Shown here piece by piece: positions 1-7,665 of a DNA stretch of 64,000 nt. The notes under the pieces are model-generated. The model did no database searches. It saw nothing but the letters and a program-made list of their open reading frames with translations, and was not told the origin of the DNA. Each line of letters opens with the position of its first letter. Within the stretch, counting starts at the first letter, position 1. The stretch is from positions 62,001 to 126,000 of the forward strand of contig JAZSFC010000001.1 in the NCBI GenBank assembly GCA_045531955.1, read 5' to 3'. A program made the position numbers and the translations under genes. Source of the stretch: SIG299 sp045531955. GTDB lineage: Bacteria; Bacillota; Clostridia; Lachnospirales; Lachnospiraceae.

Positions 1-1
1 A

Positions 2-373
2 GCACTGCTTTTTAAAGAGTCAGGAAAAGAACCGCACCAAATTGAACCGGATGTTTCCAAAACCTGGAACTATTTTGACTGGGCAAAAAGTGAAAAAATC
101 TCTGCAAAGGGTATTTTGGATGAGGATTTGGTAGAGGTAAACGGAAAAGCCCGCTATATTTCCATCGGAGGAAAGAAAAAGAGAATGCCGCTGTTACTTT
201 CCGGAAGAGGATACGGGATTGCGGTTTCTGCGGAAGATGCTGCGTACTTCTGCGGCGTGGGCGTGTACGGGCAGTACATTTGTACCGAGCAGGAAACGCA
301 GATTGAGTATTATGTTTTGTTTGGCGGAAACGATGCGGAGAATTTACGTTTGTATAAGTTGTTTAACAGATAG
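2..373 (+). CDS. C-terminal part of a GH31 N-terminal-domain-like protein (5' end off window)
   Basis: The frame is open from the first bases of the window to a TAG at 371-373, so the gene starts upstream. The visible 123 residues contain LLSGRGYGIAVS followed by YGQYICTEQETQIEYYVLFGG and a short helical end. This pattern resembles the galactose-mutarotase-like N-terminal domain of GH31 alpha-glucosidases, where a 'SRGYG' strand precedes an 'IEYY.I.G' strand. In those enzymes the catalytic barrel follows; here the protein stops, so the visible part carries no catalytic residues. It may be a stand-alone accessory domain or a truncated hydrolase. Next gene begins 8 bp downstream and is probably co-transcribed. 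Family assignment is a moderate guess from pattern only. Confidence 0.45.
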   Translation, partial: ALLFKESGKEPHQIEPDVSKTWNYFDWAKSEKISAKGILDEDLVEVNGKARYISIGGKKKRMPLLLSGRGYGIAVSAEDAAYFCGVGVYGQYICTEQETQIEYYVLFGGNDAENLRLYKLFNR

Positions 374-381
374 GAGGTTTT

Positions 382-891
382 ATGGAAGTAAAAGAAGCAT
401 TGTTAAAACGACGCAGTGTCAGAAAGTTTACCGGGGAGCCGGTATCGGAAGAGATGATAGAAGAACTCCTTCATGCGGCTATGAGCGGTCCAAGCGCCTG
501 CAACCGGAGACCATGGGATTTTTATGTGGTAACTAATGAGGATGTTTTGGAGAAGCTGAAAGGAGCATCCAAATTTACTAAGTTCAATGCCAAGCTTGCA
601 ATGATTGTTTGCGGAAACTTATCCAGAGCGCTGCCGATGCAAATGGCTCCTTACTGGATTCAGGACTGCAGTGCAGCTACAGAAAACATTCTGCTTCGTG
701 CAACAGATTTAGGATTGGGTGCTGTGTGGTGCGGTATTCATCCGCAGAAGAGAGCAGAGAAAAAGGTGGCTGAGTTATTAGCCTTGAAAGCGACACAGGT
801 TCCGTTAAACATTATTTTTATCGGACATCCTGCAGAGGAACCGGAAGCGAGAGACCAGTACGAAGAAAAATGTGTGCATTATGTGAAGTAA
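382..891 (+). CDS. nitroreductase family protein (FMN-dependent)
   Basis: 169 residues, start at ATG 382 behind AGGAGG (371-376). The N-terminus has the family hallmark KRRSVRKFTGEPV, in which the Arg/Ser residues bind the FMN phosphate, followed by the SGPSACNRRPWDF segment. The central AATENILLRATDLGLGAVWCG helix-strand is the second hallmark, and IIFIGHPAEEP lies near the C-terminus. Family members are cytoplasmic homodimers that use NAD(P)H to reduce nitro compounds, quinones or enones; the natural substrate is not predictable. The length fits the small clostridial subgroup. It is likely co-transcribed with the NUDIX gene 30 bp downstream. Confidence 0.88.
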   Translation: MEVKEALLKRRSVRKFTGEPVSEEMIEELLHAAMSGPSACNRRPWDFYVVTNEDVLEKLKGASKFTKFNAKLAMIVCGNLSRALPMQMAPYWIQDCSAATENILLRATDLGLGAVWCGIHPQKRAEKKVAELLALKATQVPLNIIFIGHPAEEPEARDQYEEKCVHYVK

Positions 892-921
892 TTGTATTAC
901 AAATGCTGAGGAGACTGTCTT

Positions 922-1410
922 ATGGACAATAAAAATTTAAAAAAACATAATTGTACCACTCTTTGCTACATTGAAAAAGACGATTCTTATTTGATGTTGC
1001 ATCGGGTAAAAAAAGAAAAAGACATCAATAAGGATAAATGGATTGGTGTGGGAGGACATTTTGAAGAGGGAGAATCCCCGGAAGAATGTTTACTGCGTGA
1101 AGTGAGGGAAGAGACCGGCTTGGAACTGATAAGTTTCCGCCTTCGCGGAATTGTTACTTTTACCACGGACATTTATCCGACGGAGTATATGTTTTTATAT
1201 ACTGCAGATTCCTATGAAGGTGAAATAACGGAATGCAACGAAGGCAACCTGGAATGGGTGAAAAAAGAAGAGATATATCAACTGCCCGTATGGGAGGGAG
1301 ATAAGGTATTCTTCCGGTTGTTGGAAGAGGAGATACCGGTATTTTCCTTAAAGTTAAGATATGAAGGAGATAATCTGGTGGAAACTGTTTTAAACGGGAA
1401 AAGGATGTAA
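922..1410 (+). CDS. NUDIX hydrolase, MutT/8-oxo-dGTP diphosphatase-like
   Basis: 162 residues. The NUDIX box is complete: GGHFEEGESPEECLLREVREETG (about residues 43-65), matching GX5EX7REUXEEXGU with the REEXGU metal-binding glutamates. DKWIGVGGHFEEGES upstream resembles the 8-oxo-dGTP diphosphatase subgroup of Gram-positive MutT/YtkD-like enzymes. The expected reaction is hydrolysis of an oxidised (d)NTP to the monophosphate and pyrophosphate, cleaning the nucleotide pool; substrate is inferred from subgroup resemblance only. ATG 922 is preceded by GAGGAGA. An intrinsic terminator follows the stop. Confidence 0.85.
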   Translation: MDNKNLKKHNCTTLCYIEKDDSYLMLHRVKKEKDINKDKWIGVGGHFEEGESPEECLLREVREETGLELISFRLRGIVTFTTDIYPTEYMFLYTADSYEGEITECNEGNLEWVKKEEIYQLPVWEGDKVFFRLLEEEIPVFSLKLRYEGDNLVETVLNGKRM

Positions 1411-1412
1411 AC

Positions 1413-1440
1413 AAAAGGGGCTGGATAACAGCCCCTTTTT
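1413..1440. terminator. bidirectional intrinsic terminator
   Basis: AAAAGGGGCT, a 7-base loop, then AGCCCCTTTTT. It lies between the convergent NUDIX (+) and DUF11 (-) genes and has A/T tracts on both sides, so it can end transcripts from both. Confidence 0.9.
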
Positions 1441-1446
1441 GAATTT

Positions 1447-2301
1447 TTATACGGTTCCGGTTACGGTAAGCACGGTAACACCCGGCACAATAGTCCACTG
1501 TCCGGTGACAGGGTCCTGGGTATAGGTGGCAGCAGGAACGGTAATTACACTTGCTACGGTTTGGAATAAACCGGTGGTTTCATCGTAGACATACTCTGGT
1601 CCTTCTGTTAAAACTGTGCCGTTTAACGCTACGGTGATGTTTTCTAAGATTGGATTGAAAAGGTCGGTTACAGTCACGTTATCGGTAGCAACAGCAGGGG
1701 TGTTGCCGGTGTTTTGGATGGTGAAGGTGTAGGTTAACTGACCGTTTTCAGCAACAGTTTCCGGTGTCAGACCTTTGGTAATGGAAAGCTGGGCAGCATT
1801 TGCGATGGTAATAGTATCGGATACCGTAATCGGAGTTGTGAGACCTGCACCGGAAATGGTAGCTTCGTTTACGATGGTAGAACCGGAAGCTAAAGGCGCG
1901 AATTCATTTACACGGGCATTGTAAATAACGACGGCATTTCCGCCGGCCGGTACGTTGATGCCACTGATAACTAAAGACGGGCCTGTTACTGCGGTTGCAC
2001 CGGTCTGTAAAACGCCGTTTGCGTAGTAGGCAAGGGAATCCTCCACATAGGTGAGAGGGGTTCTTGTTACGCCCGAGGCGGTGTATGCGCCTAAATCATC
2101 GGTGATAGTTAAGTTGTTGAAAGCGGCTGTGCCGGTGTTAACAATGCTTACAACATAGGTTACGGTATCACCGAAGCGGTACTCATCGTCTACTGCGTTC
2201 TTTGCAGCAGAGAGTACTTCGATAATTTCGCCGGTAACGATATTGGAAGTTGTTGTTGTATTATTGTAGGACAGGGTTGCCTGATTTGTAAAAATAGCCA
2301 T
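1447..2301 (-). CDS. DUF11 repeat protein without signal peptide
   Basis: 284 residues, Thr/Asn/Val-rich and almost Lys/Arg-free, as in surface or coat proteins. Two DUF11-type beta-sandwich units are visible: FGDTVTYVVSIVNTGTAAF...LTITDDL at about residues 43-70, and ENGQLTYTFTIQNTGNTPA...VTVTDLF at about 183-215. The N-terminus MAIFTNQATLSYN has no hydrophobic core or lipobox, so classical secretion is not apparent, and no sortase LPXTG motif is present at the C-terminus. DUF11 units usually occur as repeats in large surface proteins; function here is unknown. Start is ATG 2301 behind AAGGAG. Its promoter region faces away from the thrS leader promoter. Confidence 0.75.
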   Translation of the reverse strand: MAIFTNQATLSYNNTTTTSNIVTGEIIEVLSAAKNAVDDEYRFGDTVTYVVSIVNTGTAAFNNLTITDDLGAYTASGVTRTPLTYVEDSLAYYANGVLQTGATAVTGPSLVISGINVPAGGNAVVIYNARVNEFAPLASGSTIVNEATISGAGLTTPITVSDTITIANAAQLSITKGLTPETVAENGQLTYTFTIQNTGNTPAVATDNVTVTDLFNPILENITVALNGTVLTEGPEYVYDETTGLFQTVASVITVPAATYTQDPVTGQWTIVPGVTVLTVTGTV

Positions 2302-2372
2302 AGAAGGTATACTCCTTTTTGTGTTTCAATATTAGTATATGGCGGGCAACGAAAAGAGTGTAAACAAATTGC

Positions 2373-2401
2373 TTGACAATTTCATCGGACGGTGGTATTA
2401 T
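2373..2401 (+). promoter_or_regulatory. sigma-A promoter of the thrS T-box leader
   Basis: TTGACA (2373-2378), 17-bp spacer, TATTAT (2396-2401). Predicted start of transcription near 2408, just before T-box stem I. Confidence 0.85.
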
Positions 2402-2411
2402 CACCACAATA

Positions 2412-2662
2412 ACATAAGAAAAGCGTTGACGGAAACAAGTAGTTTACCGGAAGCATCCAGAGAGAGCAGCATTTGGTGGAAGCTGCTTATGCGGAACGTA
2501 GACGAAAACCATTCCAGAGCTGTAACGCCCAAAGTCAGTAAGTGTTACCGTATGCCTGCGTTAAAGGATAGGATTTGTTGGAATCTGAAGTGAAAAGTTA
2601 AGGTGGAACCGTGCTAAATGCACCCTTAAGGCTAATTAAGTTGGTCTTATGGGTGCTTTTCT
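2412..2662 (+). promoter_or_regulatory. T-box riboswitch (threonine specifier ACC) with intrinsic terminator
   Basis: The leader contains the stem I 5' sequence GACGGAAACAAGTAG (about 2428-2442), the GAGAGAGCAGC region, and GACGAAAACCATTCC (2501-2515). By position this last segment matches the specifier loop of known glyQS T-boxes (GAAAGGCAUUC there), which puts the specifier at ACC (2508-2510), a Thr codon. The T-box bulge AAGGTGGAACCGTGC is at 2600-2614. GCACCC (2620-2625) pairs either with it (antiterminator) or with GGGTGC (2651-2656) before TTTT (terminator). Uncharged tRNA-Thr should therefore allow read-through into thrS. Confidence 0.93.
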
Positions 2663-2735
2663 TATGTTGTTGAATGCCGTGGTGGCTGAATAGTTACATA
2701 ACTATTCAAGAACAGTAAAGAAAGGAGTAGCAACT

Positions 2736-4493
2736 ATGAAGGTTCTACAAAACAACAACGAAGTAATGGAAGTAAAATTCGAGGAACAGGAAGGAAAGAA
2801 AGCATTCTGGCATACGAGTGCACATGTGCTTGCCCAGGCGGTAAAGCGGTTGTATCCGGAAACGAAATGTGCCATCGGTCCGGCAATTGAAAACGGTTTT
2901 TATTACGATTTTGACTTTGCATTCCCATTCTCTGACGAGCATTTAAACGCAATCGAAGAGGAAATGAGAAGAATTGTGAAGGAATCCCTTTCCCTGCAAG
3001 TGAGTGAAAAATCGAGGGAAGAAGCTATTGCCTATATGGAGCAGGCAGGGGAGCCATATAAGTTGGAACTCATCAGAGAACTGGCTGACGACGTGCGCAT
3101 CAGCTTTTATAAGCAGGGTGAGTACGAGGAGTTCTGTGCAGGTCCCCACATTTCCAATGTGTGCCAAATTAAGGCAATCAAGCTGTTGTCGGTAGCAGGT
3201 GCCTACTGGCGGGGCAACGAAAAGAATCCGATGTTAACGAGAATTTACGGTATCTCGTTTCCAAAGGCATCCCAGTTGGAGGAATATCTTCACCTGCTGG
3301 AAGAAGCAAAGGCGAGAGATCACAGAAAGCTTGGCAAGGAACTTGGCATCTTTACGATTTTTGAGGAAGGCCCGGGTCTTCCGGTTTTCCTGCCAAAGGG
3401 CATGGTATTAAAAAATCTCCTGATTGATTATTGGAGAAAAATTCATCATCGGGAGGGTTATGTGGAGGTGTCCACGCCGATTATGTTAGAGCGAAGTCTC
3501 TGGGAAACGTCCGGTCACTGGGACCACTACAGAGAGACGATGTATTCTCTGCAGGTGGAGGATGAGGATTACGCCATCAAGCCGATGAGCTGTCCGGGCG
3601 GCATGCTGGTGTATAAGCTGCAACCAAAGTCCTACAAAGAACTGCCGATCCGTATGGCAGAGCTTGGTCTGGTGCACCGCAACGAGAAGTCCGGAACGCT
3701 GCACGGATTGATGCGCGTCCGCTCTTTCACGCAGGATGACGCCCACATTTTCATGCGGGAAGACCAGGTGATGGACGAGATTCAGGGCGTGATGCGGTTG
3801 ATTGATAAGGTGTATGCGAAGTTTGGTTTTTCTTACCAAATTGAATTGTCTACGAGACCGGAAAACTCCATCGGCAGTGATGAAGACTGGGAACTGGCAA
3901 CGAAGGCTCTGGAGCAGGCAGTTGTGGGCCTTGGCAAGTCCTATGTGGTAAATGAGGGAGATGGTGCTTTCTACGGTCCGAAGCTTGATTTCCACTTAAA
4001 GGATTCCCTGGGAAGAACGTGGCAGTGCGGTACGATTCAGTTGGATTTCCAGTTACCACAGCGGTTCGGTATTGAATATATTGGTGCCGACGGCGAAAAG
4101 CACCGCCCGATTATGCTGCACCGTGTGGTATTCGGTTCCATCGAGCGTTTTATCGGCATTTTAATTGAGCATTATGCAGGTAAGTTCCCGGCATGGCTGG
4201 CCCCGGTGCAGGTAAAAATTCTACCGGTTTCCGACAAGTACATGGACTACGCAAAAGAAGTGGCTGAACAGTTGGAAGATGCAGATGTCCGTGTGGAATT
4301 GGATTTAAGAAACGAAAAGCTTGGATACAAAATCCGCGAAGCCCGCATGGATAAGGTACCGTACATGGTAATCGTGGGCGAGAACGAGGAGAAGAACGGT
4401 TCTGTTTCCGTGAGACAAAGAGATGCGGAAATTGAGAAACAGGAGCTGGGGGAGATGAGCCTTAAGCAGTTGGTGGAATTGGTAAAGAAGTAG
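2736..4493 (+). CDS. thrS: threonyl-tRNA synthetase (TGS-less form)
   Basis: 585 residues; attaches Thr to tRNA-Thr in the cytoplasm. The editing domain is present: HTSAHVLAQAV (residues about 26-36) is the HxxxH zinc/editing motif, and EEFCAGPHI carries the partner Cys/His. The class II catalytic core follows, with YVEVSTPIML (motif 1 region), RVRSFTQDDAHIF (motif 2) and HRVVFGSIERF (motif 3), then the anticodon-binding domain with YMVIVGENE. The usual enzyme has about 640 residues; the missing part is the N-terminal TGS domain, since the editing domain begins near residue 23. The T-box upstream with a Thr specifier independently confirms identity. Start ATG 2736 has AAAGGAG 10 bp upstream. 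Confidence 0.97.
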   Translation: MKVLQNNNEVMEVKFEEQEGKKAFWHTSAHVLAQAVKRLYPETKCAIGPAIENGFYYDFDFAFPFSDEHLNAIEEEMRRIVKESLSLQVSEKSREEAIAYMEQAGEPYKLELIRELADDVRISFYKQGEYEEFCAGPHISNVCQIKAIKLLSVAGAYWRGNEKNPMLTRIYGISFPKASQLEEYLHLLEEAKARDHRKLGKELGIFTIFEEGPGLPVFLPKGMVLKNLLIDYWRKIHHREGYVEVSTPIMLERSLWETSGHWDHYRETMYSLQVEDEDYAIKPMSCPGGMLVYKLQPKSYKELPIRMAELGLVHRNEKSGTLHGLMRVRSFTQDDAHIFMREDQVMDEIQGVMRLIDKVYAKFGFSYQIELSTRPENSIGSDEDWELATKALEQAVVGLGKSYVVNEGDGAFYGPKLDFHLKDSLGRTWQCGTIQLDFQLPQRFGIEYIGADGEKHRPIMLHRVVFGSIERFIGILIEHYAGKFPAWLAPVQVKILPVSDKYMDYAKEVAEQLEDADVRVELDLRNEKLGYKIREARMDKVPYMVIVGENEEKNGSVSVRQRDAEIEKQELGEMSLKQLVELVKK

Positions 4494-4512
4494 TAAGTTT
4501 TATATGAAAAAG

Positions 4513-4548
4513 AGGTGCCGCATCAGAGAAGTGTGCGGCACCTTTGCT
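4513..4548. terminator. intrinsic terminator after thrS
   Basis: AGGTGCCGCA, 11-base loop, TGCGGCACCT. It lies between thrS and the convergent DUF3021 gene and could serve both. Confidence 0.85.
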
Positions 4549-4553
4549 GTTAA

Positions 4554-4973
4554 TTATTTGTCAGCATTTCTATTTTCCAAATAACGATTAATTTCCTCTG
4601 CATCCATTTTTAAACGGTAAATATTATACCAGGTAAACAGGAAGTAAACTATGAGAAAATCTATGGTAAAGGCAATTAGGTTTGGTACGGAAAAGCCTAC
4701 CCATCCGGTGACAAGCATAAGGACTCCGATTCCTACATACCAGGTTAGACAGGAGAAAAACAAGCCTCTTCTTGCGCTGGCCTGCCATACGGAAGGGAGT
4801 AGGTAATATTCTACACAGCTAAGAAGAAGGCCTCCGCCAATAATAATAAGCAGGTTGATGAATAAAAGTTTTTCCGGACTGTTTCCAACAATATTGTAAA
4901 TGGCGGATATAAGTATGAGTGCAATGGTAAATAATCCGGTTTGCGGTAAAATGAATTTTGTGAATGATTTCAT
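4554..4973 (-). CDS. DUF3021 family membrane protein
   Basis: 139 residues with four predicted membrane segments (about residues 10-30, 38-56, 70-92 and 97-120) and a charged C-terminal helix. Its size and position directly behind a small LytTR regulator are characteristic of DUF3021, which occurs almost always as a pair with such a regulator. The start lies 5 bp after the LytTR stop, so the two are translationally coupled. By analogy it probably restrains or senses for the regulator at the membrane. No catalytic motif is seen. Confidence 0.75.
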   Translation of the reverse strand: MKSFTKFILPQTGLFTIALILISAIYNIVGNSPEKLLFINLLIIIGGGLLLSCVEYYLLPSVWQASARRGLFFSCLTWYVGIGVLMLVTGWVGFSVPNLIAFTIDFLIVYFLFTWYNIYRLKMDAEEINRYLENRNADK

Positions 4974-4978
4974 AAATG

Positions 4979-5422
4979 TTATCTTCCTTTCTTTACAATG
5001 TTCTTTAATTCAGGGATATAGGTTCTGCCTACAATGAGCTTTTCATTGTTTTTCATATGGGCAAGCAGACGGTGGTTGCTGTAAGGCTCTACTCTAATCA
5101 GAAAATCAATATTTATCAGGCAGTTTTTGCTGATACGGACAAACTGTTTTCCTTTTAAACGTTGCTCAATGCCGGATAAGGTTTCTGTGGTTTCATACAT
5201 TTCATTTTCGGTGTATAAAAAGGTTTTTCCCTCCACAGTATCGGCATAATAAAGGTCTGTTTCGTAAAGCTTATGCTGTATACCGTCTTTGAAAACCCAA
5301 AAAGGCTGGGCATAACCTGCAATATGGTGATAAAGGCGATGCACCTCTTCGTTTTCGTCCCTACATAGGATTTTTACAAGAAGCTCTTCGACTTTATTTT
5401 GTGGTTCAATTATTATTTTCAT
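4979..5422 (-). CDS. LytTR-domain DNA-binding regulator
   Basis: 147 residues. The N-terminal part (1-40) is a short leader helix region; residues 45-147 form a LytTR domain, recognisable by KTFLYTENEMYETTETLSGIEQRL and FVRISKNCLINIDFL, then RTYIPELKNIV. There is no receiver domain. Start chosen at ATG 5422 because AGGAACC lies 7 bp upstream; an in-frame extension to 5614 has no ribosome site and reads through the promoter. It forms a two-gene unit with the DUF3021 gene. Such pairs usually regulate themselves or nearby transport genes. Confidence 0.85.
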   Translation of the reverse strand: MKIIIEPQNKVEELLVKILCRDENEEVHRLYHHIAGYAQPFWVFKDGIQHKLYETDLYYADTVEGKTFLYTENEMYETTETLSGIEQRLKGKQFVRISKNCLINIDFLIRVEPYSNHRLLAHMKNNEKLIVGRTYIPELKNIVKKGR

Positions 5423-5477
5423 AGATTGGTTCCTCGCATTCTTATCATTTGCACACAGGTATGTTTTTGATGAGGTA

Positions 5478-5506
5478 AGGATAGCATTCCGGAAAAAGTT
5501 TTGCAA
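5478..5506 (-). promoter_or_regulatory. promoter of the LytTR-DUF3021 unit
   Basis: On the minus strand TTGCAA (5501-5506), 17-bp spacer, TATCCT (5478-5483), about 55 bp upstream of the LytTR start. Confidence 0.55.
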
Positions 5507-5560
5507 GAGGCGGACTGGGTAAGTGCCCGGGGAGAGGGGCGAAATGCCCAGAAACAAAAA

Positions 5561-5589
5561 TTGACATCGTAGATTAATTGTGCTACAAT
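5561..5589 (+). promoter_or_regulatory. strong sigma-A promoter of the peptidase-APH gene
   Basis: TTGACA (5561-5566), exactly 17 bp, TACAAT (5584-5589). Transcription should begin near 5597, giving a leader of about 225 nt before the coding start at 5822. Confidence 0.85.
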
Positions 5590-5690
5590 TCTCCTTGGTA
5601 ACAAAATAACACAAACTAATAAGAGGTTGAGAACTTGATTATTCGCAGAAGATAAGATTCCACGAAATGCATAGAGACAAAAAGCAATAA

Positions 5691-5759
5691 CCCACCTGTA
5701 ATGGATTGGGTGTTTCTTTGTGTACTCTGATTATGTGCATTACAGGTGGGATTTTTTTA
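5691..5759 (+). terminator. leader terminator (candidate attenuator) upstream of the peptidase-APH gene
   Basis: CCCACCTGTAATG (5691-5703) and CATTACAGGTGGG (5738-5750) form a perfect 13-bp stem followed by ATTTTTTTATTT. It sits between the strong promoter and the gene it serves, so it must be overridden for expression, which makes it a probable attenuator. The very short ATG frames in the leader (for example at 5668, seven codons) lack good ribosome sites, so the signal that opens it is unknown. Confidence 0.8.
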
Positions 5760-5821
5760 TTTGCGTGGGAGGATTCTCAGGCTCTTTTTTTCGTGTTTTT
5801 TTACAGACTGGAGGGATTATT

Positions 5822-7378
5822 ATGATAAACGAAACAACACATTTTATTACACATTATCACGAGGCAGAAGCGACGCTGGCAGAGCAGTTTATCACACTTT
5901 TGGAGGATAAGTACAAAGAAATTCAAGCTGCATTTCGATTCAAGGAAGCAACGCAAAAATATACGTTCCATCTTTGCAACGATGTGGAGGAGTATATTGA
6001 AAAGACCGGAAAAACAAAGGAGGAATATCAGGACTGGATGGTGGGGCATTCTAATGGTAATACCCATACCATTTGCCTGCTTTCACCTAATGCAAGCGAA
6101 GAAGCAGCAAATCAGGACATGAAAAAGGTGGCGGTACATGAACTGGTACATATGATGTTTGATGATGCTACCGGTGTGGCAGAAGATGATGCGGAAGTGT
6201 GGATTGCTGAGGGAATTGCGGTTCTTTATGCGGAGCAGACGGAATTACAGTATGTCAGCAAGACAGAATATCCCAAGCTTGCTGAACTGGTTGGATTTGA
6301 TAATTTCGTGGATAACGGCGGGTATGATTATGCTGGGATTTATGTGTGGTATTTTATCAAAAGGTTTGGATTTGAGAAGTTTTTGGAGGTGTACCACGGG
6401 GAATTCGAGTGGCAAACACTGATTTATGATGGATTTGAGGCAGAAGCGATTCGGGAGTTTTCTATGTTACAATTTGTGCGTAAAATCTTTAAGGCTCATG
6501 GCGAAAATTCTGAACCGAAACGGCTTTCCGGCGGATGGACAAATTTTGTTTATGAAGCAGGAAATTTTGTCCTTCGCTTTACGGAAAATTTGGAAAGTGG
6601 TCGTCTAAGCCGAGAGAAGCAGTTGGCAAAGCTGTTGCCGGAAGAAGCAGGATATCCGGAGCTTATAGGCAGCGGAAGAACGGATGGATACGACTGGATG
6701 CTTTGCAGGCGAATTCCCGGAACAAATTTGGAGGATGCATGGCAAAAGCTTTCCTGGAAAGAACGGGCTGATGCATTGGAACAGATTTGGGAACGGGTGA
6801 AGTTTGTTCATAGTTTGGATACAAAAGCAACAGAAGCATGCGTGAATAAATCGCTCTGGTATATGACAACCTTAGAAAATGCCACGGCAGAAGCAGAACG
6901 CTTACTGGAGAGAAAATTTCTGAGTGAGAAACAATGTGAAATGCTTAAAGTGTACATCCGGCATTTTGAGACTGCAATGGAAAACGCACAGTTGGTACCG
7001 GTGCATGGAGATCTGACTCCTGCAAACGTAATGTGGCAGCAAGGGAAAATTACAGCCCTCATGGATTTTGAGTGTGCCGCAATGGCACCGAAAGAAGCGG
7101 ATTTAATGATGCTTTTAAATACCGCCTTTGAACGCCCGAATTTATGCGATGCTGTAGCAGTTGTTGAAGAAGAGCAGGAGTTTAATAATCGTATTCGTGA
7201 GCTGGTTCAAAAGGAAGCACCGGATTGGGATATTTTACAAGGATACCGGGTAATCAAGCTGGTGCATCATGTGGTTATGGACATGGACGATGATGATTTT
7301 ACAATGGAGCATGAAGAACTGGTTTGCTTGCTGGACTTATTAAAGGACGGCAAGGGCCGATTGGCTCCGGTGATGTAG
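5822..7378 (+). CDS. metallopeptidase-like (MA clan) domain fused to aminoglycoside phosphotransferase-like kinase
   Basis: 518 residues with two parts. Residues about 1-220 resemble a gluzincin-type peptidase: VAVHELVHMMFDD (HExxH near residue 105) and, 24 residues on, VWIAEGIAVLYAEQ, which supplies the third zinc ligand Glu. Residues about 235-518 are an APH/ChoK-type kinase, with the lobe-1 strand WTNFVYEAGNFVLRF, the catalytic loop VPVHGDLTPANVMW (about 393) and the metal-binding MDFECAAMAPKEADL. Start ATG 5822 follows GGAGGGA; an upstream in-frame extension overlaps the leader terminator. The combination suggests phosphorylation of a small molecule or antibiotic plus a peptidase activity, but the substrate is not predictable. 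It lies behind an attenuator and ahead of an ABC-F gene. Confidence 0.75.
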   Translation: MINETTHFITHYHEAEATLAEQFITLLEDKYKEIQAAFRFKEATQKYTFHLCNDVEEYIEKTGKTKEEYQDWMVGHSNGNTHTICLLSPNASEEAANQDMKKVAVHELVHMMFDDATGVAEDDAEVWIAEGIAVLYAEQTELQYVSKTEYPKLAELVGFDNFVDNGGYDYAGIYVWYFIKRFGFEKFLEVYHGEFEWQTLIYDGFEAEAIREFSMLQFVRKIFKAHGENSEPKRLSGGWTNFVYEAGNFVLRFTENLESGRLSREKQLAKLLPEEAGYPELIGSGRTDGYDWMLCRRIPGTNLEDAWQKLSWKERADALEQIWERVKFVHSLDTKATEACVNKSLWYMTTLENATAEAERLLERKFLSEKQCEMLKVYIRHFETAMENAQLVPVHGDLTPANVMWQQGKITALMDFECAAMAPKEADLMMLLNTAFERPNLCDAVAVVEEEQEFNNRIRELVQKEAPDWDILQGYRVIKLVHHVVMDMDDDDFTMEHEELVCLLDLLKDGKGRLAPVM

Positions 7379-7412
7379 TAAACAAGGAAAATAAAAGGAA
7401 AGGAGAATCACT

Positions 7413-7463
7413 ATGATTATTTTCACAAGACCGGAAATGACAACAAAGACAATTATTTTATAA
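7413..7463 (+). CDS. 16-residue leader peptide (MIIFTRPEMTTKTIIL) of the ABC-F gene
   Basis: A short frame with an excellent ribosome site (AAAGGAGA, 8 bp before ATG 7413) and a TAA at 7461-7463. It ends exactly where the first hairpin of the structured ABC-F leader begins. ABC-F resistance genes in Firmicutes are commonly induced by ribosome stalling on such peptides; that this one works so is inference. Its Ile-rich, Thr-rich sequence matches no leader I know. Confidence 0.65.
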   Translation: MIIFTRPEMTTKTIIL

Positions 7464-7656
7464 ACAATCCGGTAACAAATTTGTGCTATCGGATTGTTGG
7501 AACATGGAGATAGTTTGAAAAATCACATTGATATGCTGATTTTTCAAACGGCTATTTGTGCCGGGAACGTCACAAATTAGCCATGATGCGACAACAGAAA
7601 TCGCCTACGCGAATTTCTGTTGCGCAATTCCTCGAACAAAGAACGTTCTCGGAATG
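7463..7656 (+). promoter_or_regulatory. structured leader RNA (hairpin array) of the ABC-F gene
   Basis: Five consecutive inverted repeats lie between the leader peptide and the ABC-F start. H1: AACAATCCG 7463-7471 with CGGATTGTT 7490-7498. H2: 13-bp perfect stem 7513-7525 with 7537-7549. H3: GGCTATTTGTG 7550-7560 with 7571-7582 (one bulge). H4: CAACAGAAAT 7592-7601 with ATTTCTGTTG 7613-7622. H5: ATTCC... 7627-7637 with ...GGAAT 7645-7655, next to the ribosome site at 7656-7660. No clean U-tract follows H2-H5, so control may be translational rather than termination. Confidence 0.7.
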
Positions 7657-7665
7657 GAGAAGAAT

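Noticed and set aside
2339..2593. 84-codon open frame upstream of thrS
   Set aside because: It coincides with T-box stem I to antiterminator sequences, starts upstream of the predicted transcription start and has no ribosome site.
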